Assembly (NCBI RefSeq): GCF_000426745.1
Contig: NZ_AUFY01000013.1
Span: forward strand, 1-51,116
DNA: 51,116 nucleotides
From: Veillonella montpellierensis DSM 17217
GTDB lineage: Bacteria > Bacillota > Negativicutes > Veillonellales > Veillonellaceae
Direction: 5' to 3'
The notes below the pieces were generated by a model that was not told where the DNA came from, did not search any database, and was given only the letters and a program-made list of their open reading frames with translations. The translations under genes and the position numbers were made by a program. Below are positions 28,602 through 38,276 of the stretch, piece after piece. Every line of letters starts with the position of its first letter. Within the stretch, counting starts at the first letter, position 1.

Positions 28602-29921
28602 TTAGGAGAATGCTAAAATAGGCGATATAATTAGTAAAATACCCGTAGCAATAATTAAATATAAGGATACACCTTTTAATTCCTGTAAAATAGGTACGCG
28701 ATATACTAAATACGCGGGAATCAAACATCCTACCAATCCAAAAATAGGACTACAAATTGAGGTAAAGCTTAATACTGGTGCATTCAAAATGATAGCGCCC
28801 CAGGACATTAATACAGAAAACACAAGAATACCAAAAGATACAATCCGTGTAGATATTTTATCTTCTGCAATCACTCGCTTTAATGCATTCATAGCCAATC
28901 CTTGGCATGCTTCACGGAACCCTAAAAATACGCCAAAGAATGCTGTAACTACTGCAAATATATTTAAAATTAAGCTCATAATCTTAACAGATTCGCCAGG
29001 AATCCCCTTTGCAGCTAATGCCAAAGCAGATATATTGTTTTCATACGCCATAACCGCTTGATCATGCCCCATCGCTAGGGTAAAAGATATAGCATAAAAG
29101 AATACGACAACAAACAAAATACCAAATGCAATATTCATAGCTCGCAACGCCTTATGACGGGCTACTTCGATTGACTTATTATGAGATCGATACGATATTA
29201 CCATAGGGCTAAGACTTTGTAAAAACAAAATCGAAGTCAATGTGAATGGCAACATAATAATTGTTTCACGAATCAAATAGGAAATATCCGGTAAAGCGCT
29301 AATATTTGAAAAGTCCCAATGTTGAATCATTAAAAATCCCAATACAGCCACAACACCCAACTTGGTCAATACCATAAACGTTGATATCTTAAAAAGTGCT
29401 TTTTCACCGCTTGATGCTAAGGCTACCAATAGACAAATAATAACTAATCCATATAAAGGATTATGTGCTAGTGACTGTTGTGTAATACCAAAGGTTACTA
29501 AAAATGATGCACTATCATTATTAATCGCTGTGGAATACACAAAAATCCAAATGATTAACATTAAGAAATATAGTATACCTAAGAAAAATCCCCAATTTTT
29601 ACCTAAGTAATTTCCAATCACACTTGGATAGTCCTCACATCGTGGCGACTTAGCCAAAGTGTTGATAAATAATCGTTGAAACAAATATATGGCTGGATAT
29701 CCAATAATAGACGATAGCAAAAACACCCACATACCAGCTAACCCCACTTTCACTGGTAAAAATACAATGCCTGCACCAATTGCCATACCAATACTGAGAA
29801 TAACCCATCCCCAGTCCATACCGTCAAAAGCAATCGCTTTCTTCCATTCAGCCTCTGACATACCTGCCTTTTCCCAAGGCAACTCCTTCTGTTTTGTTCT
29901 TAACCTACTTAGTGTTTCCAT
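28602..29921 (-). CDS. HAAAP-family amino acid permease (SdaC-like)
   Basis: 439 residues with about 11 membrane segments after a soluble N-terminal stretch of about 35. The first helix has IGMAIGAGIVFLPVKVG, the signature of the hydroxy/aromatic amino acid permease family (SdaC, TdcC). FLQSLSPMVISYRS in the middle corresponds to the conserved SPVISS region. Proton-coupled uptake of serine or threonine is likely but not certain. The longest frame starts 41 codons earlier in AT-rich sequence; ATG 29921 has AAGGAG 9 nt upstream and gives a normal length. Divergent from dapL. Confidence 0.85.
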   Translation of the reverse strand: METLSRLRTKQKELPWEKAGMSEAEWKKAIAFDGMDWGWVILSIGMAIGAGIVFLPVKVGLAGMWVFLLSSIIGYPAIYLFQRLFINTLAKSPRCEDYPSVIGNYLGKNWGFFLGILYFLMLIIWIFVYSTAINNDSASFLVTFGITQQSLAHNPLYGLVIICLLVALASSGEKALFKISTFMVLTKLGVVAVLGFLMIQHWDFSNISALPDISYLIRETIIMLPFTLTSILFLQSLSPMVISYRSHNKSIEVARHKALRAMNIAFGILFVVVFFYAISFTLAMGHDQAVMAYENNISALALAAKGIPGESVKIMSLILNIFAVVTAFFGVFLGFREACQGLAMNALKRVIAEDKISTRIVSFGILVFSVLMSWGAIILNAPVLSFTSICSPIFGLVGCLIPAYLVYRVPILQELKGVSLYLIIATGILLIISPILAFS

Positions 29922-30106
29922 CTCTTTTTTCTCCTTCCAATTAATAAACATATATTTGATTGGTATGTCTATCATATCATTATTACTTTCATTTATAGAA
30001 GAAAAATATACAAAAGAACTATATATAATACGCATATATATCATACAAAAATTATATAGATTAAAAATTTTACTTTGATAAAAATTCTGATGCTTCTGTT
30101 TTTATC

Positions 30107-30135
30107 TTGTAGTCCCTCCAAGTCCATAGTATAAT
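30107..30135 (+). promoter_or_regulatory. Promoter of dapL
   Basis: TTGTAG at 30107-30112, 17-nt spacer, TATAAT at 30130-30135; start near 30142, leader about 47 nt. No lysine riboswitch fits in this leader. Confidence 0.7.
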
Positions 30136-30188
30136 GTTATCGATTATACAGTAATTACTTATAATAATAGATACAAAGGAGTTTTATT

Positions 30189-31418
30189 ATGGCATATGTA
30201 AATGAAAATTATCTAAATTTGCAAGGGTCTTATTTATTTGCAAATATTGCTCGCAAAGTAAGCGACTATAGCGAAAAACATCCTGATGCGGATATTATTC
30301 GACTTGGCATTGGAGATGTGACACTACCTCTAGTTCCTGCTGTGATTCAAGCCATGCATAAAGCTGTTGATGAAATGGCTAATGCCGATACATTCCGTGG
30401 TTATGGCCCAGAACAAGGTTATGAGTTTTTACGCCAAGCCATCGTAAATGGTGATTATGCACCATTAGGATTAGATATTTCCATAGATGAAATATTTGTG
30501 TCCGATGGGGCTAAAACAGATGTAGGAAATATTCAAGAACTATTTAGTGAAGACAATATTATCGCTATCACTGACCCCGTATATCCTGTCTACTTAGATT
30601 CTAATGTAATGGCTGGTCGTACTGGCAAAGCTGTAGATGGTATTTTTGAAAACGTTGTGTATTTACCAACACATGCAGAGAATAATTTTTCTCCTGACTT
30701 TCCTACCTCCCATGTAGATATCGTCTACTTATGTTCTCCTAATAATCCAACTGGCACAGTATTATCTCGCCAACGATTAGCTGAATGGATTGCTTACTGT
30801 AAAGAGAATGATACAATTTTAATGTTTGATTCTGCTTATGAAGCATTTATTAGCACCGAAGATACAGTGAAATCCATTTACGAAATTCCTGGTGCTAAGG
30901 ATGTAGCTATTGAATTTCGTTCATTCTCTAAAACAGCTGGTTTTACAGGAACTCGTTGTGCCTATGCAGTAGTACCTAAAGAAGTAACAGCACGCACAAA
31001 AGATGGTAAACGCCAAGCATTACAACCTCTATGGAATCGTCGTCAATGTACTAAATTCAATGGCGTTCCTTATATTATTCAACGCGGCGCCGAAGCAGTG
31101 TATACACCAGAAGGTCAAAAACAAACACGTGCTAATATCGCCTACTACAAAGAAAATGCCCGTATTATCAAAGAAGGCTTGGAATCGATTGGCTTAACTG
31201 TATATGGTGGTGTTGATGCTCCATATATTTGGTTAAAAACACCAGGTACCATGACTAGTTGGGAATTATTTGATGTATTATTAGAAAAAGTGCATATCGT
31301 ATCTACTCCAGGATCTGGTTTCGGTCCATGTGGTGAAGGATATTTACGATTAACAGCTTTCGGCAGCCGTGAAAATACTGTTCGTGCCGTCGAACGTATT
31401 AAAACATTGCGATTTTAA
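30189..31418 (+). CDS. dapL: LL-diaminopimelate aminotransferase DapL
   Basis: 409 residues, matching DapL length. It converts tetrahydrodipicolinate directly to LL-diaminopimelate with glutamate as amino donor, bypassing the acylated intermediates. Family features: NENYLNLQGSYLF start, IRLGIGDVTLPL, FRGYGPEQGYEFLR, DPVYPVYLDSNVMAG, CSPNNPTGTVL, and the PLP lysine in FRSFSKTAGFTGTRC. AAGGAG precedes ATG 30189. The next gene, ddh, makes meso-diaminopimelate from the same substrate by another route. A long stem-loop separates them, so they may be independently transcribed. Confidence 0.95.
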   Translation: MAYVNENYLNLQGSYLFANIARKVSDYSEKHPDADIIRLGIGDVTLPLVPAVIQAMHKAVDEMANADTFRGYGPEQGYEFLRQAIVNGDYAPLGLDISIDEIFVSDGAKTDVGNIQELFSEDNIIAITDPVYPVYLDSNVMAGRTGKAVDGIFENVVYLPTHAENNFSPDFPTSHVDIVYLCSPNNPTGTVLSRQRLAEWIAYCKENDTILMFDSAYEAFISTEDTVKSIYEIPGAKDVAIEFRSFSKTAGFTGTRCAYAVVPKEVTARTKDGKRQALQPLWNRRQCTKFNGVPYIIQRGAEAVYTPEGQKQTRANIAYYKENARIIKEGLESIGLTVYGGVDAPYIWLKTPGTMTSWELFDVLLEKVHIVSTPGSGFGPCGEGYLRLTAFGSRENTVRAVERIKTLRF

Positions 31419-31487
31419 TATTGATTACTCCCCCTATAACACCAAATAAAAAATAAGTTACAACTTTTAACAATGTAATCCCTTACC

Positions 31488-31540
31488 GACAAAGTACTTT
31501 CCTAATACAATGTATAGCATTACTAGGAAAGTACTTTGTC
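31488..31540. terminator. 17-bp perfect stem-loop after dapL
   Basis: Arms 31488-31504 and 31524-31540 are exact complements around a 19-nt loop. There is no T tract after it, so termination or 3'-end protection are both possible. Confidence 0.6.
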
Positions 31541-31639
31541 ATATCTACCTTTCCTAACTATATCCTTCATATACTTCTTTCCAGTAATTTTGTATAATAA
31601 AAGTATTCACTAAGCATTGAAGACTAAAGGAGTGATATT

Positions 31640-32611
31640 ATGAGTATTAAGATTGGTATTGTCGGATATGGCAATTTAGCACGCGGCGTTGAAACTTCAC
31701 TACATTTACAGAAAGATATGGAGTTAGTCGCTATTTTCTCCCGTCGTAGTGGTATTACAAGTGTGAGTGGCGTACCTGTTTATGGTATGGATGAGCTACT
31801 TACTTTCAAAGGGAAAATTGATGTAATGATACTATGCGGTGGTTCAGCAACTGATTTAATGGAACAAACACCAATGGTTGCAAAACATTTTAACTGTATC
31901 GATAGTTTTGATACACATGCTAAGATTCCTGAACATTTTGCAAACGTTGACAAAGTAGCAAAAGCTAATGGCCATACAGCCATCATTTCCTGTGGATGGG
32001 ATCCAGGTATGTTCTCTCTAAACCGCGTATATGCAGAAAGTATTTTACCGCAAGGAACGTCTTATACATTTTGGGGACGTGGTGTAAGTCAAGGCCACTC
32101 TGATGCGATTCGTCGTATAGATGGTGTGCTTGATGCCCGTCAATATACTTGTCCAAAAGAAAATTTATTAGATGAAATTCGTCATGGACAAACACCAACT
32201 GTTGACGCGTATACAGGGCACACTCGTGAATGTTATGTAGTTGCCGCAGATGGTGCTGATAAACAGAAAATTGAACAATCTATCAAAACAATGAAAAATT
32301 ATTTTGTTGGCTATGAAACAACTGTGCACTTTATTTCACAAGAAGAGTTAGATACCCATCACAAAGGAATTCCTCATGGTGGCTTCGTCCTTCGTTCAGG
32401 GGAAACAAAAAAAGGTACTCGTCACGTAATTGAATACTCGTTAACATTAGACTCAAATCCAGAATTTACTGGTGCTGTACTCGTTGCTTATAGTCGTGGT
32501 TTATATCGTTTAGCTAACCATGGCGGAAAAGGAGCTTACACTGTATTTGATATTGCTCCTGCTTGGCTATCACCACATAGTGCTGAGGAATTGCGAGCTC
32601 ACTCCTTATAA
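31640..32611 (+). CDS. ddh: meso-diaminopimelate D-dehydrogenase
   Basis: 323 residues with the Rossmann start IGIVGYGNLARGVE and the Ddh-specific blocks LCGGSATDL, IDSFDTHAKIP, ISCGWDPGMFSLNR and FWGRGVSQGHSDAIRRIDGV, which bind NADP and meso-diaminopimelate. The enzyme reductively aminates tetrahydrodipicolinate to meso-diaminopimelate in one step, for peptidoglycan and lysine. AAAGGAG lies about 8 nt before ATG 31640. Located right after dapL, giving two one-enzyme shortcuts side by side. The function is clear; why both are kept is not. Confidence 0.95.
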   Translation: MSIKIGIVGYGNLARGVETSLHLQKDMELVAIFSRRSGITSVSGVPVYGMDELLTFKGKIDVMILCGGSATDLMEQTPMVAKHFNCIDSFDTHAKIPEHFANVDKVAKANGHTAIISCGWDPGMFSLNRVYAESILPQGTSYTFWGRGVSQGHSDAIRRIDGVLDARQYTCPKENLLDEIRHGQTPTVDAYTGHTRECYVVAADGADKQKIEQSIKTMKNYFVGYETTVHFISQEELDTHHKGIPHGGFVLRSGETKKGTRHVIEYSLTLDSNPEFTGAVLVAYSRGLYRLANHGGKGAYTVFDIAPAWLSPHSAEELRAHSL

Positions 32612-32629
32612 ACAATGAATGATTCATCT

Positions 32630-32665
32630 AGTGAGGTACTGTCCTATGATAGTGCCTCACTATTA
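32630..32665 (+). terminator. Stem-loop after ddh
   Basis: AGTGAGGTACT at 32630-32640 pairs with AGTGCCTCACT at 32651-32661 (one G-U), followed by the weak T-rich ATTATTG. Probable terminator. Confidence 0.6.
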
Positions 32666-33020
32666 TTGTATATACTAAGTCCCAATCGATTCATTTTTTC
32701 TTACAATGATTCATACCATGAATATCCATGTAGTCATTTCTTAAAATCGCTATGCTACAGTATATAAGCATTACCAATTGTAGTTTATTAAAACATCGAT
32801 GTCTACCGCTTTCTAATGGTTTCATCTTGTTCATGTCCTGATAAAATTCTTTGACATACTAGCTAGCATACATACAATAATCATAGTAACGCCACAACAC
32901 TACAAGCAATGTTTAGTATATCTATATATCATTAAAACACCATCTGTACATGCTTAAAAACACTAACTCACAGACTCTATCTAAATAATCACGATAAAGA
33001 TATATATTTACACACAATAT
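32666..33020. other. Intergenic region between ddh and ychF
   Basis: AT-rich. No ORF with a ribosome site, no RNA or repeat seen. Confidence 0.4.
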
Positions 33021-33021
33021 A

Positions 33022-33030
33022 TGATATAAT
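33022..33030 (+). promoter_or_regulatory. Extended -10 promoter of ychF
   Basis: TGATATAAT with hexamer 33025-33030. It lies about 95 nt before the ychF start and no clear -35 is seen. Confidence 0.4.
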
Positions 33031-33124
33031 ATATGTTCGTAAACAAATCTAATAAACAAATACTAATTTATTCTTTCATAATACTAGTCACTCTAGTCAT
33101 TTACAATAACAAAGGTGGTAAAAC

Positions 33125-34231
33125 ATGAGTACAAATCTTGAAGTAGGTATTGTAGGTCTTCCTAATGTCGGTAAAAGTACATTATTCAATGCCATTACAA
33201 AAGCTGGTGCAGAAGCAGCTAATTATCCTTTCTGTACTATTGAGCCTAATGTAGGTGTAGTTGATGTGCCCGATGCACGATTACAAGTATTAGCCACTAT
33301 GTACGCATCCAAAAAAATCATTCCTGCTGCCATGCGTTTTGTTGATATAGCAGGTCTTGTAGCTGGTGCTTCTAAAGGCGAAGGACTCGGTAATAAATTT
33401 TTAAGCCATATCCGTCAAGTTGATGCCATTGCCCAAGTCATTCGTTGTTTTGATGACCCTAACATTACCCATGTAGCTGGTTCTATTGATCCATTACGAG
33501 ATATTGAAATCATTAACATTGAACTATGCTTAGCCGATTTAGATACTGTAGAAAAACGTAAACAACGCATTGAAAAAATTGCTAAATCTGGCGACAAAAA
33601 TGCGCGCGCTGAAATGCCTGTCCTAGAACGTGTTATAGATAATTTAACAAACTCTACTCCAGTTCGTGCCATAGGCCTTACTGAAGAAGAACTAGATATG
33701 CTAAAAGAATTAAATCTATTAACAGCTAAGCCTTCTTTATTCGTGGCTAATGTAGCTGAAGACGAAGTAGCTGATTACTCGCAAAACGACTATGTAAAAC
33801 GCGTACAAGACTATGCTGCTAAAGAAGGCTCTACTTGTGTTGTCGTGTCTGCTCGCATTGAAGCTGAAATTGCAGAATTGTCCGATGAAGAAGCGGCTAT
33901 GTTCTTAGAAGAAATTGGCCTCACTGAAAGCGGACTCGATAAATTAATCAAAGCTAGCTATTCCCTACTTGGACTCATCAACTATTTCACTGCAGGGCCT
34001 CAGGAAACCCATGCTTGGACAATTGTAAAGGGCACTAAAGCACCACAAGCTGCTGGTAAAATTCATTCCGATATTGAAAAGGGATTTATTCGTGCTGAAA
34101 TCGTTTCTTTCGACGAATTAGCCGCTTGTGGCAGTGAAAAAGTAGCTAAAGAAAAAGGTCTTGCTCGCCTAGAAGGCAAAGAGTATATCATGCAAGATGG
34201 TGATGTAACCTACTTTAGATTTAATGTGTAA
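33125..34231 (+). CDS. ychF: Ribosome-binding ATPase YchF (Obg family)
   Basis: 368 residues. The P-loop GLPNVGKST near 11-19 and the [20 protein letters not shown] switch region mark the Obg family. The base-specificity motif is degenerate (NVAED in place of NKxD), which gives YchF its ATP preference. A coiled insertion lies around 130-200 and the C-terminal TGS-like domain ([18 protein letters not shown]) completes it. It binds the ribosome and is linked to stress responses. AAAGGTGG precedes ATG 33125; it stands alone with its own terminator. Confidence 0.97.
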   Translation: MSTNLEVGIVGLPNVGKSTLFNAITKAGAEAANYPFCTIEPNVGVVDVPDARLQVLATMYASKKIIPAAMRFVDIAGLVAGASKGEGLGNKFLSHIRQVDAIAQVIRCFDDPNITHVAGSIDPLRDIEIINIELCLADLDTVEKRKQRIEKIAKSGDKNARAEMPVLERVIDNLTNSTPVRAIGLTEEELDMLKELNLLTAKPSLFVANVAEDEVADYSQNDYVKRVQDYAAKEGSTCVVVSARIEAEIAELSDEEAAMFLEEIGLTESGLDKLIKASYSLLGLINYFTAGPQETHAWTIVKGTKAPQAAGKIHSDIEKGFIRAEIVSFDELAACGSEKVAKEKGLARLEGKEYIMQDGDVTYFRFNV

Positions 34232-34282
34232 TAACTACATCTCCTCTTACGTAAACGAAACTGTAATAAAATAGCACAAAAT

Positions 34283-34330
34283 AACCAGAGGCAAGTTGAT
34301 GAAAAAATATCAACTTGCCTCTGGTTTTAT
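34283..34330 (+). terminator. Strong terminator of ychF
   Basis: 18-bp perfect stem (34283-34300 with 34309-34326), 8-nt A-rich loop, then TTAT after the GGTT end of the stem. Confidence 0.85.
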
Positions 34331-34935
34331 AGTTTAATAGAAAAAATTCCGCAAGAATCTTTTCATTAATATGTGATTATAAACAAAGCTACTTCCCATA
34401 TATTAATAGCGAATTGGCAGAATCTCGCCAACTAGTTTTACTATTGAAATATCATTTTGTGCAAAGAAACAATCTCTTCTCGTTCCATCCTTTATTAACT
34501 ATCTTTTTCTAATATACCATATCCATAAGATACGCTAACTACGGTGACATAAGATAGCTTTCATTAAGCACTAATTTTGCTAGCAAACTATAGCAGCATC
34601 ATCAAAACTATCTCTTGTCGTATCAACTGTTACGCCATATCTGTAACACCGTGTATAGACATCATGTCAATCCTACATGCCTCATGTTGTATTCACAAAT
34701 AAGAACTGATATCTACACTCTTATTACATACTCCGCCTATATAATGCAAGTACATCACTAGTAATAAAAGATAGTGTCATCCTAAGGGAGCCCCTATAGG
34801 GAATCATTGTTAATGCACATGAAAAATCACTGGCATATAGATCTATGGAACTATACCTTATAAATTAGCTTACTTTCACCACCATAAAGGTAATAGCAAT
34901 TTCTATGCGATGACACAACTAGAAAATGATAAGCC
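34331..34935. other. 600-bp gene-free gap between convergent ychF and bioY
   Basis: AT-rich with no ORF of note on either strand. The only structure I see is a short CCCTATAGGG palindrome near 34795. No repeat, tRNA or known RNA recognised. It is the longest gene-free stretch of the window. Confidence 0.4.
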
Positions 34936-35454
34936 TTAAATTTTAATTTTAGTAGCCAACCAAGCAGCGATAATACATTTCACAATATCTGTAGGAATAA
35001 ATGGCGCAGACACAAGAAGGAATGCTGCCCATAGCTGATGAAGTCCCATGCCAGTGAATAACATATATCCTGCAATACCACCAATATGTACTAAAGGAAT
35101 CGTAATGACAATCGAACGCCATGTGTATTGCCAGAAACTAGAAGTATGTCCCTTTAACAAGCTCAATACAGTATAGGCAATAGGCCAACTCAAAATATAG
35201 CCACCAGTAGGTCCAAAAATATTAGCAATACGACCACCCACATAGACAGGCACAAACGAGGCTAATATAACATACCCGGCTAATACAATAAATGCTTGTT
35301 TAGGTTGTAACATAAAACCTACTAAGCACATAATCAACGTTAACAATGTTGTCATCATGCCTGGTGTCAACGGATTCGGAAATGATAAAAATGCAGAAAT
35401 ACACATTAATGCTAATAATAATGCCATTTTCGTTAATGTTCGTACATCGATCAT
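34936..35454 (-). CDS. bioY: Biotin transporter BioY (ECF substrate-binding component)
   Basis: 172 residues with six hydrophobic helices and the BioY blocks LTPGMMTTLLTL, AFIVLAGYVILASFVPVY and the signature FGPTGGYILSWPIAY near 80-95. BioY binds biotin in the membrane and works with a shared ECF ATPase/T-protein module, whose genes are not in the window. It follows a hotdog-fold gene by 95 nt; a TATAAT at fwd 35540-35545 could give it a promoter of its own. No BirA-type operator recognised. Confidence 0.93.
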   Translation of the reverse strand: MIDVRTLTKMALLLALMCISAFLSFPNPLTPGMMTTLLTLIMCLVGFMLQPKQAFIVLAGYVILASFVPVYVGGRIANIFGPTGGYILSWPIAYTVLSLLKGHTSSFWQYTWRSIVITIPLVHIGGIAGYMLFTGMGLHQLWAAFLLVSAPFIPTDIVKCIIAAWLATKIKI

Positions 35455-35549
35455 AGTTACCTCTTTCTATTAGGCATGTCATTCACATACCCTTCATCAC
35501 AGTAATAAAAGTAATTAATTTGTCTCTCTTACCTATAGGATTATAACGA

Positions 35550-36098
35550 TTATGATGTATAATCTATCGCTACAATTTTTCTAGGCCCCACACTGCCAAT
35601 CATAGACGATGCGCGCCCTCTAATCAGAAACGGTTCTCCTGCACATAACGCATGATAAAAGCGCAACTTCCAGCGTCTAACCGTCGGTAATGCTTTATGT
35701 AAACGCTCTAATATAAGACAGCCTGGCACAATATACGGCACTTGTCGATGAATGGGATTAGTATCACCTACATCATGAACGAAATCAATAATTTCATCTT
35801 TGGTGATTACCATTTGCTTCTCTATGAAAGTCTCCATTCTATGAGTATCATCAGTCACCTTACGAACGTATTCTTTCCTATTCAGTTGACTTGTTTGACT
35901 TTGATGCTTCATCATTTGCACGATTAGCGTACCTTCATGATTAACAAGTTGAACTGAAATGAGTCTAGATGACTGTTGTAATATATCCCTTTGCAATTCA
36001 TTGGAATCATGAAGAGATGTCCACTCTAATCTCGTAATTACAATAGGATTATAAAAAGGTACCTCACATGTGGTTAATGCTTTAAACAAGGCACGCAT
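35550..36098 (-). CDS. Hotdog-fold (MaoC-like) protein upstream of bioY
   Basis: 182 residues, weakly recognised. The second half carries EIIDFVHDVGDTNPIHRQ followed by PYIVPGCLILERL, close to the hydratase-2 motif of MaoC-like enoyl-CoA hydratases with its Asp/His pair at about 113 and 117. The first half has the length of a degenerate half-hotdog but no motif. It might act on a CoA- or ACP-linked acyl chain; no lipid gene is adjacent. ATG 36098 is chosen over 36131 because GAGAGGTGAT lies just upstream. Its link to biotin uptake rests on position only. Confidence 0.6.
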   Translation of the reverse strand: MRALFKALTTCEVPFYNPIVITRLEWTSLHDSNELQRDILQQSSRLISVQLVNHEGTLIVQMMKHQSQTSQLNRKEYVRKVTDDTHRMETFIEKQMVITKDEIIDFVHDVGDTNPIHRQVPYIVPGCLILERLHKALPTVRRWKLRFYHALCAGEPFLIRGRASSMIGSVGPRKIVAIDYTS

Positions 36099-36117
36099 GA
36101 TATCACCTCTCTGTATG

Positions 36118-36146
36118 ATTATAAATGACATGAATTATATAGTCAA
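36118..36146 (-). promoter_or_regulatory. Promoter of the hotdog-bioY unit
   Basis: Minus-strand TTGACT (fwd 36141-36146), 17-nt spacer, TATAAT (fwd 36118-36123); start near 36111, short leader of about 13 nt. Confidence 0.75.
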
Positions 36147-36509
36147 CTAATTTCCCATTCATTTCGTTAACAATAGGCTCCACGCATTCTCTATGTCTGC
36201 ACTATAGGGTATATCAAAAAAGAGAGCTATGTGAGCACCCCTATGAACTCGATGAATCATTAGCAATAGTCTAGTATACCTACAATGAAAGTTTACCAAG
36301 AGTCCTCTTCATTTACGCCTATGATGTAACAGATATAACTAGTGCCTGACTGCTGTATAGCAGTCAGGCACTAGTAATGAAAGTATTCTAAATAACAATT
36401 CTATGGTTTCTATACACTTTCATTCATACATTGAAACCTATTTCTATCTACTATCAATCATGCTAACATGACAGAATTAAAAAGCACTTTATCCTTGAAA
36501 AATTAGTGC
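36147..36509. other. Intergenic region between the hotdog gene and the aminotransferase
   Basis: No gene. It contains the 17-bp stem-loop at 36338-36375, described separately; otherwise AT-rich and featureless. Confidence 0.4.
36338..36375. terminator. Perfect 17-bp stem-loop after the aminotransferase gene
   Basis: Arms 36338-36354 and 36359-36375 are exact complements around GTAT. No T tract on either strand. It lies about 135 nt after the aminotransferase stop and is the only likely 3'-end signal for it. Confidence 0.6.
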
Positions 36510-37697
36510 TTATAATCGCCAACTTACATTGGTAGCATTCATCGCCTTATCACGAAGTGTTTCTAAACGATTTAATGCACTATATAAGGTAGCATCTTCC
36601 TTAGCGAAATGGAACCGTACTAAGTGATGTACATCTTCATGAAAGAAACTAGAACCAGGTACAGTAGCAACGCCAACTTCTTGTGTCATCCACTCGGCAA
36701 AAGCCACATCGTCTGTAACGCCATATTCAGATACGTCCATCATGACATAATATGCACCTTGTGGCTCTGTATATTTCATACCAAGATTGTGTAGACCTCC
36801 TACGAATACATCTTTCATATGAGTATAATGATTTTGTAATTCTTCATAATAATCATCTTTAAAGTTAAGGCCTACTACAGCTGCCTCCATCAATGGTGCT
36901 GCAGCACCTACCGTTAAGAAATCATGTACTTTTTTAACGCGATCTATAATTTCTGGAGAAGCGATTACGTACCCTAGGCGCCAACCAGTAATCGAATATG
37001 TTTTTGACAAGGAGTTACAAATAATAGTACGTTCCCGCATACCTGGCAATGTGGACATATATACATGTGTATTAGGTTTATATAAAATATGTTCATACAC
37101 TTCATCAGTAATTACATAGGCATCATATTTAATGGATAATTCAGCAATTACTTGTAATTCTTCAGCGGTAAATACTTTACCACACGGATTTGAAGGATTG
37201 CATAACACAAGCGCCTTAGCACCATCTTTAAATGCTTGTTCTAATAAATCCGCATCAAAATGAAAGCTCGGTGGTACTAAAGGAATATAAATTGGTTCTG
37301 CCCCAGATAAAATAGTATCAGCCCCATAATTTTCATAAAATGGAGAAAAAACAACTACTTTATCCCCTGGATTAGCAATCGTCATCATCGCTGCCATCAT
37401 CGCTTCCGTACTACCACAAGTGACTACTATTTCACGATTAGGGTCAACCGTCATCCCCGAAAAATGAGCATGTTTTTTCGCTAATGCTTCTCTAAAATTT
37501 TGAGCGCCCCAGGTAATTGCATATTGGTGCGGACCTTCTAGGGCGACTTCTGCCAATCGATTGGTAATTTCTTTAGGTGGATCAAAATCTGGAAACCCTT
37601 GGGATAAATTAACAGCTCCATATTGATTAGCAATTCTTGTCATGCGACGAATAACTGAATCGGTAAAAGTGGCTGTACGTCTACTTAATTCTTTCAT
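36510..37697 (-). CDS. PLP-dependent class I aminotransferase
   Basis: 395 residues of fold type I. Seen: VNLSQGFPDFDPP near 29-41, QYAITWGAQNFREAL, the PLP-contacting TCGSTEAMMAA, LCNPSNPCGKVF with the ring-stacking Asn, DEVYEHILY, and the catalytic lysine in CNSLSKTYSITGWRLGY near 233. The pattern is that of the methionine/kynurenine aminotransferase group (YbdL-like) or a broad aspartate/aromatic aminotransferase. The amino acid used cannot be fixed, and no pathway gene is adjacent. Monocistronic. Confidence 0.85.
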   Translation of the reverse strand: MKELSRRTATFTDSVIRRMTRIANQYGAVNLSQGFPDFDPPKEITNRLAEVALEGPHQYAITWGAQNFREALAKKHAHFSGMTVDPNREIVVTCGSTEAMMAAMMTIANPGDKVVVFSPFYENYGADTILSGAEPIYIPLVPPSFHFDADLLEQAFKDGAKALVLCNPSNPCGKVFTAEELQVIAELSIKYDAYVITDEVYEHILYKPNTHVYMSTLPGMRERTIICNSLSKTYSITGWRLGYVIASPEIIDRVKKVHDFLTVGAAAPLMEAAVVGLNFKDDYYEELQNHYTHMKDVFVGGLHNLGMKYTEPQGAYYVMMDVSEYGVTDDVAFAEWMTQEVGVATVPGSSFFHEDVHHLVRFHFAKEDATLYSALNRLETLRDKAMNATNVSWRL

Positions 37698-37718
37698 AAT
37701 ATCTCTTCTTTCTCTTTA

Positions 37719-37746
37719 TTTATAACATGATATGATAAGAATACAA
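37719..37746 (-). promoter_or_regulatory. Promoter of the aminotransferase gene
   Basis: Minus-strand TTGTAT (fwd 37741-37746), 16-nt spacer, TATAAA (fwd 37719-37724). Confidence 0.5.
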
Positions 37747-38276
37747 TAATAATCACTATGCTATTCATAGATAAACAATATAGTATTATACACCATCACA
37801 TACTAAAAGTGAATCCTATCGACATTAACTATACTCGAAATAACCACTCTTTTTATATATGTAACACTTCATGCCAAATATGTAGATATCTGAAGCTGGT
37901 AAAGCAATATCATCAATGTATCCATAGCCCATTACAATCTAACCTACCCATTAAAAATAGAGATTAGCTAATTATGTATAATCAACTAATCTCTATATTG
38001 TATTATGAAAAGAACTGTAGTTTCCTCGCCGTATATAATTTGCCTATAGAATTATATACGATAAGGCCTACTAGAAAGGTACCAAACATAACAATTCATA
38101 TTACCATGACATGTAGCATCATAATGAAATATAGTTATCACTGTAAGAGCTTTACACATCCACATCAATGTCATTCATAAAAACTAACATTTTCTCATAA
38201 ATTCTTAGAAATCATTATCATCTATGACTATTTTAATTAGATTCATTCAATGACTAACCATATAGCGCTGTATACA
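37747..38276. other. Intergenic region between the aminotransferase and fnr
   Basis: Two short plus-strand ORFs lie here but have no ribosome site and unlikely composition. An inverted repeat (TAGAGATTAG near 37958 with CTAATCTCTA near 37987) could end transcripts from fnr, though about 280 nt away. Nothing else seen. Confidence 0.4.

Noticed and set aside
29922-30044. 41-codon N-terminal extension of the HAAAP permease
   Set aside because: AT-rich, no ribosome site at the upstream start, whereas AAGGAG precedes ATG 29921.
30136-30188. Possible lysine riboswitch before dapL
   Set aside because: The predicted leader of about 47 nt is far too short for the L-box fold.
37758-38180. Two short plus-strand ORFs (69 and 68 residues) in the gap before fnr
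   Set aside because: No ribosome binding site, no recognisable motif, composition of translated AT-rich spacer, and an inverted repeat crosses the junction.
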